Below the pieces are notes generated by a model. The model was not told where the DNA came from. It worked only from the letters and a program-made list of their open reading frames with translations, and searched no databases. From the NCBI GenBank assembly GCA_021731405.1, contig JAKFXN010000001.1, forward strand, positions 1 to 64,000: 64,000 nt of DNA. The letters run 5' to 3'. The first letter of the stretch is position 1, and each line of letters opens with the position of its first letter. Shown in pieces: positions 50,400 to 58,138 of this stretch. The position numbers and the translations under genes were made by a program. This DNA is from Candidatus Parcubacteria bacterium (GTDB taxonomy: Bacteria; Patescibacteria; Paceibacteria; UBA9973; UBA918).

Positions 50400-51956
50400 T
50401 TAGCGAGTCTTTGGGGTTACCCAGAAGCCCATGTACTTACCGAACATCAGTCGTGTCTGAGCATCAAGGCCTGGAATAGCACTAAATACAATCATTGTTG
50501 CTGGAACCATAATCCACTGGAGTGCCATCACTAAGTATCTAAACCGACTCGCGGTATGAGGTCGAGGTGGAATAAGCGAAAGTGAAATGACAGAAGAGAT
50601 AACGAGTCCAAACATCGCAAGGATAAGGAGGTCGCGAACCACAATTGGCAGATTGTACGAAAGTACCGTCTGGTGAAATTCTTGTCCTCCCAAAAAAATT
50701 GGTGCCCAACCGAGAATAAAAAGCATGATTGGGTTTGTAACGAGAGACCAATACCCTTCGGCTTGCTGAAGCGCTACGTTAACTCGTTGCCTGAGGGGAA
50801 TATTTTTGTTTTGGGTGAAGTGATACAAGATGTAACAAAGATTTTCTACCCCATATGTCCAACGTCGGTGTTGCTTATAGATTTGACCAATCGTCTGCCA
50901 GAGATGTGGGGCAGCATTGGCGTCCATTGAAACTGGGTACGAGAGTGGGATGACACTGTACTTACCATCGTTCGCAACCAGGAGGTTCCAAAAAATACGC
51001 GAATCCTCACTCACCATGTTGCTTTGCCAATACCCTACTTCGTAGAGCGCTTGAAAGCTCACTGAGTGTGAAGAAAATGTCGCCATTCGTTCTGGACGCT
51101 CTTGTTGCACCATTTCCCAAAATGTACTGCTCATCGCTACCACGCGCGAAATAGCCGGAGCCTCCCAGATGTTGTTATTAAAAATAGGGACTGGCTGGAA
51201 AGAACTTTTAAGTGGGTTTTCAGCTGTCATGAAGTGCCAGACCAAGCAGTTGAAATAGTCTGGATAGAGTACGGTATCAATATCAAAAATAGACACAATG
51301 GTGTCTGTGTATGAAAGTTGATTTTTATCGAGCACCTCCTTTCGGACTTGTTCAGCTGCGTACGAAGCATTTGATCCTTTCCCAGCCATTTCTCCTGGAA
51401 CATTAGCTGGGTGGACAGTCAAAAGAAAATGCCCAAAACGAGAACCGTATTTTGCCTGCATTTCTGCTCCAATTTCATGAGCATGATTTTCCGCCCTCGC
51501 TTCCCCAGCGAGCACAATAATAATCTTCTTAGGATCATACTTCACTTGAGACAGCGCTTTGAGACTCGCTTCAATGACCGCTACTGGTTCTTTATAAAAC
51601 GGAAGGATAACTACGTGGTGTAAATGTCCATATGAAAAACGTGCCACCATGTCTGACCAATCAAGAGACATGTGATGGCGTAGACGTCGCCAGTTATAAC
51701 GTAAGTGGTATGAGAGAAAAGCAGTCTTCAAAACCCAATACAAAGCAAACGCAATAACGAAGTAAGCGGCAATAAACGGCGCGTAGACAGAAAGGAGGAC
51801 TACTCCAATAAGTGTTGACCACGAAGCAAGGCCAGGGAGGACTTCAAGCACTCTATAAAAAAAGCGCCGTTTCCCTTCTAGATTGGTTGCTCGGCCCACA
51901 TGAAAGTCACTTCTACGGGCATATGGCAACAAATGATTTTGCTCTGGAGCGCTCAT
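50400..51956 (-). CDS. Membrane glycosyltransferase family 2 (cellulose-synthase-like)
   Basis: A 518-residue processive-type glycosyltransferase with two N-terminal membrane helices, a cytosolic GT-A domain and several C-terminal helices. The GT-A domain shows HVVILPFYKEPVAVIEAS, the DxD-type IFDIDTVLYPD, the acceptor-site MVSEDSRIFW and the QxxRW-type motif KQHRRWTYG. It probably makes or exports a polysaccharide for the cell surface. The start at 51956 follows a TATACT -10 by 12 nt. It lies 17 nt upstream of the PEGA-like gene, so the two may form an operon. Confidence 0.85.
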   Translation of the reverse strand: MSAPEQNHLLPYARRSDFHVGRATNLEGKRRFFYRVLEVLPGLASWSTLIGVVLLSVYAPFIAAYFVIAFALYWVLKTAFLSYHLRYNWRRLRHHMSLDWSDMVARFSYGHLHHVVILPFYKEPVAVIEASLKALSQVKYDPKKIIIVLAGEARAENHAHEIGAEMQAKYGSRFGHFLLTVHPANVPGEMAGKGSNASYAAEQVRKEVLDKNQLSYTDTIVSIFDIDTVLYPDYFNCLVWHFMTAENPLKSSFQPVPIFNNNIWEAPAISRVVAMSSTFWEMVQQERPERMATFSSHSVSFQALYEVGYWQSNMVSEDSRIFWNLLVANDGKYSVIPLSYPVSMDANAAPHLWQTIGQIYKQHRRWTYGVENLCYILYHFTQNKNIPLRQRVNVALQQAEGYWSLVTNPIMLFILGWAPIFLGGQEFHQTVLSYNLPIVVRDLLILAMFGLVISSVISLSLIPPRPHTASRFRYLVMALQWIMVPATMIVFSAIPGLDAQTRLMFGKYMGFWVTPKTR

Positions 51957-52059
51957 AACAGAACACTGAGTATATACCAAAAAGGGGTTTAAATAAAGGG
52001 CTGGAAATGGAGTTTGCAAAGGGCCACCCTAGGGAAATAGTGAGCTTTCGCCATCTGTA

Positions 52060-52195
52060 TTATCTGCGACACAACCCATGGACATCTGTATGCAAAGCAT
52101 ACAGCATGGCCTCACTCGGGTATAGAAAAAGGCCAAGCCGAAATTAAAGCCATCTGTATCTTCGATACAGCATGGCCTCACTCGGTAATAAGTAC
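52060..52195 (-). repeat. Tandem tRNA-acceptor-like minihelix repeats
   Basis: Two copies of CATGGCCTCACTCGG (near 52105-52120 and 52167-52182) are each preceded by a hairpin: CTGTATGC/GCATACAG in one and CTGTATC/GATACAG in the other, so pairing is kept while bases differ. On the minus strand each hairpin is closed by GCCAT and ATGGC (or a close variant), the same bases that close the acceptor stem of tRNA-Thr at 52525. A third partial copy is at 52060. No reading frame is supported in 52020-52524. Confidence 0.6.
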
Positions 52196-52216
52196 GCTAA
52201 GGCCACAGCCTTAGCT

Positions 52217-52276
52217 AGATTAAAGAAAAAAGCCCAAAAGAAAGCTAGCTTTCTTTTGGGCTTTTTTCTTTAATCT
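52217..52276. repeat. Perfect loopless 60-bp palindrome
   Basis: The left arm (52217-52246, AGATTAAAGAAAAAAGCCCA...) is the exact reverse complement of the right arm (52247-52276), centred on AAGCTAGCTT. It could act as a terminator on either strand, but its length and symmetry exceed what termination needs. Confidence 0.75.
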
Positions 52277-52314
52277 TCTCTCGCTATCGCTCGCGACTTA
52301 CTACCCTCGTGTCG

Positions 52315-52475
52315 GAGCCATCTGTCAGATTTGAACTGAGTATCCAATGAGCGAACGAGATATAAAATTCATTTTATATCTCTGAGCGAAGCAGGATACA
52401 CGGCGTAGCGTACGACCCACGGTTTACAAAACTTTTAAACAGTCCCCCAGACTGTTTAAACTCTCCCACCTGAGC
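52315..52475 (-). pseudogene. Broken tRNA-Thr-like copy with inserted hairpins
   Basis: Plus-strand bases 52315-52339 repeat the T-arm and acceptor 3' half of tRNA-Thr exactly, and 52413-52432 repeat its anticodon-arm 3' part exactly. In the intact gene these two blocks are adjacent. Here 73 nt separate them (52340-52412), most of which folds as a nested hairpin closed by GTATCC/GGATAC. A second insert (about 52433-52460, AAACAGTC/GACTGTTT) splits the anticodon arm. A D-arm-like GCTCAGGTGGGAGAG follows, but the 5' acceptor strand is lost, so a functional tRNA is unlikely. Confidence 0.65.
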
Positions 52476-52489
52476 ATCTCCTTCCATAT

Positions 52490-52521
52490 AAAAACCAGGT
52501 GGTATCACCACCTGGTTTTTT
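52490..52521 (-). terminator. Terminator directly after tRNA-Thr
   Basis: AAAAACCAGGTGGT pairs with ACCACCTGGTTTTT around ATC. On the minus strand it lies 3 nt beyond the tRNA 3' end. Confidence 0.85.
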
Positions 52522-52524
52522 CTG

Positions 52525-52597
52525 AGCCATCTGTCAGATTTGAACTGACGACCCACGGTTTACAAAACCGTTGCTCTACCAACTGAGCTAAGATGGC
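52525..52597 (-). tRNA. tRNA-Thr (anticodon UGU)
   Basis: A 73-nt cloverleaf: acceptor GCCATCT/AGATGGC, D-arm GCTC/GAGC, anticodon arm ACGGT-TTTGTAA-ACCGT with anticodon TGT (reads ACA), T-arm GTCAG-TTCAAAT-CTGAC, and discriminator U73. The CCA end is not encoded. The U73 agrees with the TGGA element of the thrS T-box. Confidence 0.95.
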
Positions 52598-52667
52598 AAT
52601 ACTTCCCTCCTTCTACGTTTTCACGTGCCTGCTATTATGCCCGTTTTGAAAAAATTCGCAACTCTTC

Positions 52668-53114
52668 TTATCCGCGCTCCAACTTCTTTTGGAGAAGCTT
52701 CTTTTTTTGAGTTTCGGTAAGGGCGGTAGATGCTTTGTGTTCTGCCACCTGCTCAAAATGTCCTTGGTTTTGTTTAATTGAACGCTTCTCAACCTTTAGT
52801 GTCCGTGCCCGATCTCGGTTACGCATAAAAATGGCTTCAAGGTAATCGTACGCCTTCACGAGCCCAGTAAGTAACACCTTGAGCACCTTATGGATTCCAT
52901 AGTACCAAGACAACTTGATAATATGTCTTCCTAGATACAGAAGCTTAGAAGAAACTGCATTGGTAACAGAGACTACAATTCTATCAAACCAAGCTCTCCC
53001 TTTAGCAAGAAAGACTCGGCTGCCCTTACGCTCTTCGTAACGCACAAAAAGTGCGTACGTCAGAAACAACACCAAACTCAGTACAAACAATTGTCCGACA
53101 CTGAGCATAGACAT
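52668..53114 (-). CDS. Single-pass membrane protein with basic cytosolic tail (hypothetical)
   Basis: A 148-residue protein with one N-terminal membrane helix (about residues 5-24, VGQLFVLSLVLFLTYALFV) and a long basic, partly helical tail ending KKKLLQKKLERG. No family is recognised. It follows the tsf stop without a gap, so it belongs to the rpsB-tsf transcript; the basic tail may bind RNA or ribosomes, but that is speculation. Confidence 0.7.
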   Translation of the reverse strand: MSMLSVGQLFVLSLVLFLTYALFVRYEERKGSRVFLAKGRAWFDRIVVSVTNAVSSKLLYLGRHIIKLSWYYGIHKVLKVLLTGLVKAYDYLEAIFMRNRDRARTLKVEKRSIKQNQGHFEQVAEHKASTALTETQKKKLLQKKLERG

Positions 53115-53699
53115 CTATTTTACTGACAGTCGTGAAATTTGAGCGATTGATACGTTCTCACCAAACTTCTGTACTGCACCTGAAATCATTTCCCCAATAG
53201 TAGTATCTGGGTTTTTGATAAATGGTTGCTCCATAAGGATTTGCTCTTTGAAATATGAAGCCATCTTTCCTTCAAGAATCTTTGCCCGCATTTCAGCTGG
53301 CTTGTCGCCAAGCTCAGTGGTAAATACTTCTTCAGCTTTCTTGAGTGTCTCAGCTGGTACCTGATCTTTTGAAACGAAAGTTGGGTTGGTAGCCGCTACT
53401 TGCATAGCCACTTCGCGCGCCAAAGCTACGAACTCTTGGTTCTTAGATACAAAGTCAGTCTCACACGCGAGAAGCGCAAAAGCTGCCACCTCGTTGGTGT
53501 TGTGTACGTACGCACCAATCGCGCCAGCACCAAGCTCACGATCTGACTTTTTGTCAGCCGCTTCACTACGCTTCTTCTTAAGAATAATGACTGCCTTCTC
53601 CATATCACCCTCTGCTTCTTCAAGGGCACGCTTACATTGCATGACTGAGATACCAGTCTTGTCACGAAGTTCCTTTAATTGAGCTGAGGTAATTTCCAT
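53115..53699 (-). CDS. tsf: Translation elongation factor Ts, short form
   Basis: Nucleotide exchange factor for EF-Tu, 194 residues. The N-terminal UBA-like domain (QLKELRDKTGISVMQCKRAL) and the first core domain with the conserved ETDFVSKN are present. The second core subdomain is much reduced, and the C-terminal end (GEMISGAVQKFGENVSIAQI) is kept. Shortened EF-Ts of about 200 residues is known in several lineages. rpsB lies 77 nt upstream as usual. Confidence 0.95.
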   Translation of the reverse strand: MEITSAQLKELRDKTGISVMQCKRALEEAEGDMEKAVIILKKKRSEAADKKSDRELGAGAIGAYVHNTNEVAAFALLACETDFVSKNQEFVALAREVAMQVAATNPTFVSKDQVPAETLKKAEEVFTTELGDKPAEMRAKILEGKMASYFKEQILMEQPFIKNPDTTIGEMISGAVQKFGENVSIAQISRLSVK

Positions 53700-53776
53700 A
53701 GTTTTGATATTAGATTTATTATAGACAGAACAACTTCTTACTCTGACGAACAGGTGTTCATCAGAAAATACTATAC

Positions 53777-54550
53777 TTATTGTGGTCGAGCTACAGGAGC
53801 AGTTGTCCGTGGACGAACTTCTGTTCGTGGTGCTACTGTCTTTGGTACAAAGGCAGCCTTCCCTTCTGCAATAGCAGATGTGAGTTCTTCAAGCACCAAC
53901 TTAACACTTCCTTGTAGAGCATCGTTTACAAGCACTGGGTACGTTACAGAAGCAACGTTACAGTCAGAGCTCATAATACCGATTACTGGCACACCCATGT
54001 GCTGTGCCTCCTTGATTGCAATTGCATCATGACGTGGGTCAACAACCACCATGAAGTCTGGAGTCTTAGTAACTTTACTGATACCGAAGAAATTGTAGTT
54101 AAGCTTTGTGAGGTCACGAGAAAGGAGGAGGCGTTCCTTCTTTGTGTACTTTCGCTCGAGCTCTCCTGATTCTTGTTCACGAACCAACTCTTCCATGCGA
54201 TTAATACGCTTCTTGATTTCTGGAAGGTTTGTAATCATTCCTCCAATCCAACGATTAACTACGTATGGCATTTCAACCTTGAGGGCAGCAGCTTTTACAC
54301 TGTCTACCACTTCCGTCTTTGTTCCTACAAAGAGAATGGTCTTGCCATTCATTGCAGCTTCTTTCAAAACTGTCTTTGCGTCGTTAATAAGTTCAGTGGT
54401 TTGTTCTAGGTTGAAAATATCATTACCCTCTTTTGTTCCAAAAAGAAACGGGGTAACGCTTGGATGACGACGACTCTTTTTGAAGCCGAAGTGTGCACCT
54501 ACGCCAAAAAGACGTTCGATGAGTGATTGGTTGTTAGTTTGTGTTGACAT
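53777..54550 (-). CDS. rpsB: 30S ribosomal protein S2
   Basis: A 257-residue protein of the small subunit that helps recruit S1. Typical segments are ERLFGVGAHFGFKKSRRHPS near the start, FVGTKTEVVDSVKAAA, RWIGGMITNLPEIKKRI and DFMVVVDPRHDAIAIKEAQH. The ATG at 54550 is preferred because the longer in-frame extension runs back through the prfA terminator. The C-terminal ~35 residues are a Pro/Arg/Thr-rich tail. Confidence 0.95.
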   Translation of the reverse strand: MSTQTNNQSLIERLFGVGAHFGFKKSRRHPSVTPFLFGTKEGNDIFNLEQTTELINDAKTVLKEAAMNGKTILFVGTKTEVVDSVKAAALKVEMPYVVNRWIGGMITNLPEIKKRINRMEELVREQESGELERKYTKKERLLLSRDLTKLNYNFFGISKVTKTPDFMVVVDPRHDAIAIKEAQHMGVPVIGIMSSDCNVASVTYPVLVNDALQGSVKLVLEELTSAIAEGKAAFVPKTVAPRTEVRPRTTAPVARPQ

Positions 54551-54566
54551 AATTAATACTAAGCAA

Positions 54567-54585
54567 AAAAGCGCACTGCGCTTAA
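54567..54585 (-). terminator. Weak terminator between prfA and rpsB
   Basis: On the minus strand AAGCG-CAGTG-CGCTT is followed by TTTTGC. The stem is only 5 bp, so partial read-through into rpsB is likely. Confidence 0.4.
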
Positions 54586-54614
54586 GCCTCGAGAGCTTAT
54601 CATATATGAAAAAC

Positions 54615-55598
54615 CTACGCAACTGCCTCGTCGCTGCCGGTCGCTACATTTTTAAGAGCGTCAATTACTGGCTCGAGCTGTCCTCCCATGATTCCCTCTA
54701 TATTATGCCAAGAGACCTTAATGCGGTGATCAGTAATACGGTTTTGTGGAAAGTTGTACGTCCGAATCTTTTCTGAGCGATCACCAGTACCAATCTGGTT
54801 TTTTCGTACTGAAGCGTGTTTTTTGGCTTCCTCTTCGTCGTGTGCAGCCTCAAGCTTAGCCACCAAGATACTCATTGCTTTTTCACGGTTTTTGAGTTGA
54901 GAACGCTCTGTCTGACTACGGACTTCAATTCCCGTTGGTTTATGGACCAAACGCACAGCTGTTTCTACTTTGTTTACGTTTTGACCACCAGCTCCTCCCG
55001 AACGTGAAAACTCCATTTCGATATCAGAGAGACTGATCTCAATAGTTGGTTTCTTGCGGAGCGGCAAGATAGCCACAGAAGCAGTTGAGGTATGGATACG
55101 GCCAGCCTTTTCTGTTACTGGGATGCGCTGTACGCGGTGCACACCTGTTTCGTAGCGTAAGTCGTCATATACTTTTGAGCTCAAAATCTCAAACACCGCT
55201 TCTTTATATCCACCCGAAGCGCTACGTGACTCACTTTCAGTGGCATATTGCCACCCCATGACAGTAGCGTACTGAAGATACATCTGCGCTAACTCCTCAG
55301 CAAAAAGTGCAGCTTCATCTCCACCTGCTCCGGCTCGCACTTCAAGTACCACTCCGTATGGCTTTTCATCATCCACCTTAGCGAGTGTTAAGATGCGCTG
55401 CATTTCCTCATAGAGCGCTGATTGCTGAGCAGTGAGAGTCGCCACTTCTTCCGCTGCCATATCAGCCATTTCTGGATCCTCAGTAGCCATCTCTTCTGCC
55501 GCTATAATTTTTTTGGTGAAGTCATCAAACTGCCCCGCCAAAAATTGCGTTTTATGATTATCTCTAAAAGATTGTAGTTCTTCTTCGTTGTATTCCAT
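54615..55598 (-). CDS. prfA: Peptide chain release factor 1, short form
   Basis: Releases nascent chains at UAA and UAG. The 327 residues include the codon-recognition segment RIPVTEKAGRIHTSTASVAI, where PVT matches the PxT tripeptide of RF1, and the peptidyl-hydrolysis motif GGQ at 204-206. The N-terminal domain is ~30 residues shorter than usual. UGA stops are used in this window, so an RF2 is expected elsewhere in the genome. Confidence 0.95.
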   Translation of the reverse strand: MEYNEEELQSFRDNHKTQFLAGQFDDFTKKIIAAEEMATEDPEMADMAAEEVATLTAQQSALYEEMQRILTLAKVDDEKPYGVVLEVRAGAGGDEAALFAEELAQMYLQYATVMGWQYATESESRSASGGYKEAVFEILSSKVYDDLRYETGVHRVQRIPVTEKAGRIHTSTASVAILPLRKKPTIEISLSDIEMEFSRSGGAGGQNVNKVETAVRLVHKPTGIEVRSQTERSQLKNREKAMSILVAKLEAAHDEEEAKKHASVRKNQIGTGDRSEKIRTYNFPQNRITDHRIKVSWHNIEGIMGGQLEPVIDALKNVATGSDEAVA

Positions 55599-55628
55599 AA
55601 ATATTAAATATAGTGTAGCGCAGAAACG

Positions 55629-55667
55629 AAAAGACCGCCTTCACCCAAAGGGTGAAGGCGGTCTTTT
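55629..55667. terminator. Terminator of rpmE
   Basis: AAAAGACCGCCTTCACCC and its exact complement form an 18-bp stem with an AAA loop. It lies 3 nt beyond the rpmE stop on the minus strand. Confidence 0.85.
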
Positions 55668-55670
55668 GGG

Positions 55671-55940
55671 TTAACCCTTCTTCTTGCGAGCACCTGCTTG
55701 AGAAGCTCGAGCCTTGAATCGCTCTACGCGTCCGGCAGTGTCCATAACCTTCTCCTGTCCAGTATAGAAAGGATGTGAAGCACTTGATACGTCCACTGAC
55801 GCAGTTGGGTACTCTACACCATCAGTCCATTTGTCGGTCGCTGTCGTTTCGATGGTTGAACCAACGAGAAAACGCTCGCCACTTGAGTTGTCCTTGAAGA
55901 TTACCAGTCTATAATTTTTTGGGTGAATATCTGCTTTCAT
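55671..55940 (-). CDS. rpmE: 50S ribosomal protein L31
   Basis: An 89-residue L31 of the type without zinc-binding cysteines: MKADIHPKNYRLVIFKDNSS, then VEYPTASVDVSSASHPFYTG and the C-terminal basic tail ARKKKG. The start at 55940 lies 11 nt after a TATAGT -10. The bases TTGCCCACAT before the ATG resemble those in front of rpmF and rpsP. Confidence 0.92.
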   Translation of the reverse strand: MKADIHPKNYRLVIFKDNSSGERFLVGSTIETTATDKWTDGVEYPTASVDVSSASHPFYTGQEKVMDTAGRVERFKARASQAGARKKKG

Positions 55941-55980
55941 ATGTGGGCAACACTATAACAAATATCTGTATTTTCGCAAC

Positions 55981-57342
55981 CTATCCGCCAAGGACCTTAA
56001 TATCTCCGTCTAGTCGCGCCTTACGATTCATCACCTGATCGCCATAAAAGGCGTTAGCGGGGTTACTAGCTCCTCCCCAACCAGCGTAGTAGCGCAAAGC
56101 TGCTCTACGGTCGTTTGCGTACGTACCGTCAGCACCGTTGTCTCGGAGCAAGAGTGCTGTAGCCAAAAAGGCATCTTGATTATTAAATGGGTTGGCTGGT
56201 AAGCCGCTACCATTAATACGACGGATAGCATCGTCCGCCTGGCTGTATGTCCAGCCGCTGCCGTTATTTATGATACCGCCATAAATGGCCCAAGTGGACG
56301 GAATAAACTGCGAAGGACCCATCGCCCCTCCCCAACCGTACCGTTCGCCGTTTGAAACAATTGGACAAGAGACCTGCTTTGAGCGAGCATCAAAACCTAG
56401 GATAGTAGCAATCGCTACGAAGACAGGAGCGTCTCTGTCTGGATGCATTACCTCTTTCCCACCACGCATGTCGTTGTATACACAACTACCTAAGTTTGAA
56501 CCGAGATTAGTCTCTTGTTCCAAGATAGCTAAGATAAGCCCTGCTTGTACTCCAGTTTGTCTTGAGGCATATTTTGCGAGCTCAACCGCAGTTGGAAAGG
56601 CAATTCCCCCGCCACCACCCAGAAGCTGGAAGAGGGCATTTCGAAGTTCAGCAGCGGTCTTTTGTTGGGATTCGAGTAGCTGTTGGTACGCGCGTTCTTC
56701 TCCTTTTGTTACTGCCAAAATTTGCTCTTTCTCACGCTCTTTTTTTTCAATTTCTTTTTTTTGAAGCTCTTGGATAGTTTTCATCTCCGCTTCTGTCTCT
56801 TGCTTGGTAGCCAATTGGTCTTTTTGAGAGATAGTGTCACTTTGAATAGCATGGAGTGTGACCAGTGATTCGTTGAGTGATTCCTTAAGCGAGTTGAAGG
56901 TAGCGACGTCAGTAAAAAATTCTGAGAAACTCTGTTTACTGAGCATTACTTCCACTAGTGAGTAGTCGGTCATGAGTGACGACTTGCGTACCAGGTCTGC
57001 TAAAGCCTCACGCTGCTTCTTAAGTTTTTCTTCCAAAATTGAGAGGACTACCTCTTTTTCTCCAATCTGATCAGAAAGCTGCATAATAGCTAGCGAGCGT
57101 GCTTGAATACCAAGTTGCGCCTGTTTGATTTCACCTTCAATGAGAGATACATCCCGTTCTAGAGATTTGCGCTCAAGTTGCTTGTCTTCAACCAGACGAC
57201 TCTGAGTAAGCATTTGACGTTCGACGTTTTGGAGCTCTGTCTCAAGCCGAGTCCGCCGTTCAGCTTCTGTTTCCGCTCGTACTTCAAATACCGGTCCAAA
57301 AACCGAGAGCAAGAAAAGGGCACTGACAAAAACGTTTTTCAT
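55981..57342 (-). CDS. Exported coiled-coil protein with lytic-transglycosylase domain
   Basis: A 453-residue secreted protein. A signal peptide (MKNVFVSALFLLSVFGPVFE, cleaved near VRA) is followed by ~210 residues of coiled coil (AERRTRLETELQNVERQMLT to the lysine/glutamate-rich end), of the PcsB/EnvC type that is worked by FtsEX in other bacteria. The C-terminal part is a MltB-like lytic transglycosylase: AILEQETNLG with the probable catalytic E277, then GAMGPSQFIPSTWAIYG and FLATALLLRDNGADG. It should cut peptidoglycan glycan strands. The TATACT -10 (57350-57355) ends 7 nt before the ATG. Confidence 0.85.
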   Translation of the reverse strand: MKNVFVSALFLLSVFGPVFEVRAETEAERRTRLETELQNVERQMLTQSRLVEDKQLERKSLERDVSLIEGEIKQAQLGIQARSLAIMQLSDQIGEKEVVLSILEEKLKKQREALADLVRKSSLMTDYSLVEVMLSKQSFSEFFTDVATFNSLKESLNESLVTLHAIQSDTISQKDQLATKQETEAEMKTIQELQKKEIEKKEREKEQILAVTKGEERAYQQLLESQQKTAAELRNALFQLLGGGGGIAFPTAVELAKYASRQTGVQAGLILAILEQETNLGSNLGSCVYNDMRGGKEVMHPDRDAPVFVAIATILGFDARSKQVSCPIVSNGERYGWGGAMGPSQFIPSTWAIYGGIINNGSGWTYSQADDAIRRINGSGLPANPFNNQDAFLATALLLRDNGADGTYANDRRAALRYYAGWGGASNPANAFYGDQVMNRKARLDGDIKVLGG

Positions 57343-57368
57343 TCCAAACAGTATACCAAATTTTTTGG

Positions 57369-57412
57369 GATACAAAGAGCCACCTGACAATTGTCAGGTG
57401 GCTCTTTGTATC
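57369..57412. terminator. Perfect 44-bp palindrome between rplY and the transglycosylase gene
   Basis: GATACAAAGAGCCACCTGAC... (57369-57390) is followed directly by its exact reverse complement (57391-57412). It lies 17 nt after the rplY stop, and its far end reaches the -35 area of the next promoter. It could therefore terminate rplY and also act as a protein-binding site. Confidence 0.65.
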
Positions 57413-57429
57413 GGCTTTCAATTTTAGAG

Positions 57430-58050
57430 TTACGCGGCTGGCTCTTCTTCAGTCTTTCCCTTCTGTTCAGCTGGCACATCTGCTGCAGAAACGCTCTCTA
57501 CTACTTCTTCTACTTCTTCAGCGATGATTTCAGCTTGTGCCACCATATCGTGCCCATCAGCAGTGACTACCACTCCCTTTGGCAGTTTAATATCTGAAAC
57601 GTGAATCTTGTCTTCAACCGTCACAATAACTGAAAGATCTACATCAAGATGTGATGGTAGAACGTTTGGCTTACAAGTTACTTCAACTTCATGGAGAATC
57701 TTATTAATTACCGCCCCAAGCTTTTCAGCTGGTGCCTCATTAATAAAGTGTAACGGGATATGGGTAGTGATTTCCTTACCCATCTCAAGCGCGTAGAAGT
57801 CTACGTGCATAATGCCACCCTTGATTGGTGAAAAGGCCACATCCTTCACGAGCACTTCTACAGGACTAGCTAGTCCTTGTAGTTCAATAATAGTTGACTC
57901 TCCTGCTGTCTTGAAGGTTTTTGTGAATTCTTTCTTGTCTACTAAAATCGGTGTTGAAGGAAATTTAGGGCCGTACACTACAGCACTAATTTCTTCTGCG
58001 GTCTTACTCACTCCGGCTACTTTAGCTTTAATCGGCAATATTACTGTCAT
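57430..58050 (-). CDS. rplY: 50S ribosomal protein L25 (Ctc form)
   Basis: A 206-residue 5S rRNA-binding protein with the N-terminal L25 domain (TVILPIKAKVAGVSKTAEEI; SPVEVLVKDVAFSPIKGGIM) and the C-terminal TL5/Ctc beta domain (HIPLHFINEAPAEKLGAVIN). An acidic tail (EEVEEVVESVSAADVPAEQK) ends the protein. The ATG at 58050 is preferred because a TATCGT -10 preceded by TGC lies 8 nt upstream. Confidence 0.93.
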   Translation of the reverse strand: MTVILPIKAKVAGVSKTAEEISAVVYGPKFPSTPILVDKKEFTKTFKTAGESTIIELQGLASPVEVLVKDVAFSPIKGGIMHVDFYALEMGKEITTHIPLHFINEAPAEKLGAVINKILHEVEVTCKPNVLPSHLDVDLSVIVTVEDKIHVSDIKLPKGVVVTADGHDMVAQAEIIAEEVEEVVESVSAADVPAEQKGKTEEEPAA

Positions 58051-58138
58051 ATGGCTAAACGATAGCACAAATAGCCCTTGTTGACACTACTCCCCACTTT
58101 ACCCAAAAATCGGGGTGGCTGATGCTACAATTGAAGCT

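Noticed and set aside
52374..52556. A 60-codon minus-strand frame over the broken tRNA-Thr-like copy
   Set aside because: It is explained by duplicated tRNA sequence and hairpins; part of it lies inside the intact tRNA gene.
54615..55598. UGA recoding as in Gracilibacteria or Absconditabacteria
   Set aside because: TGA is used as a stop at several genes (for example 3828-3830 and 12380-12382) and no in-frame TGA interrupts conserved genes.
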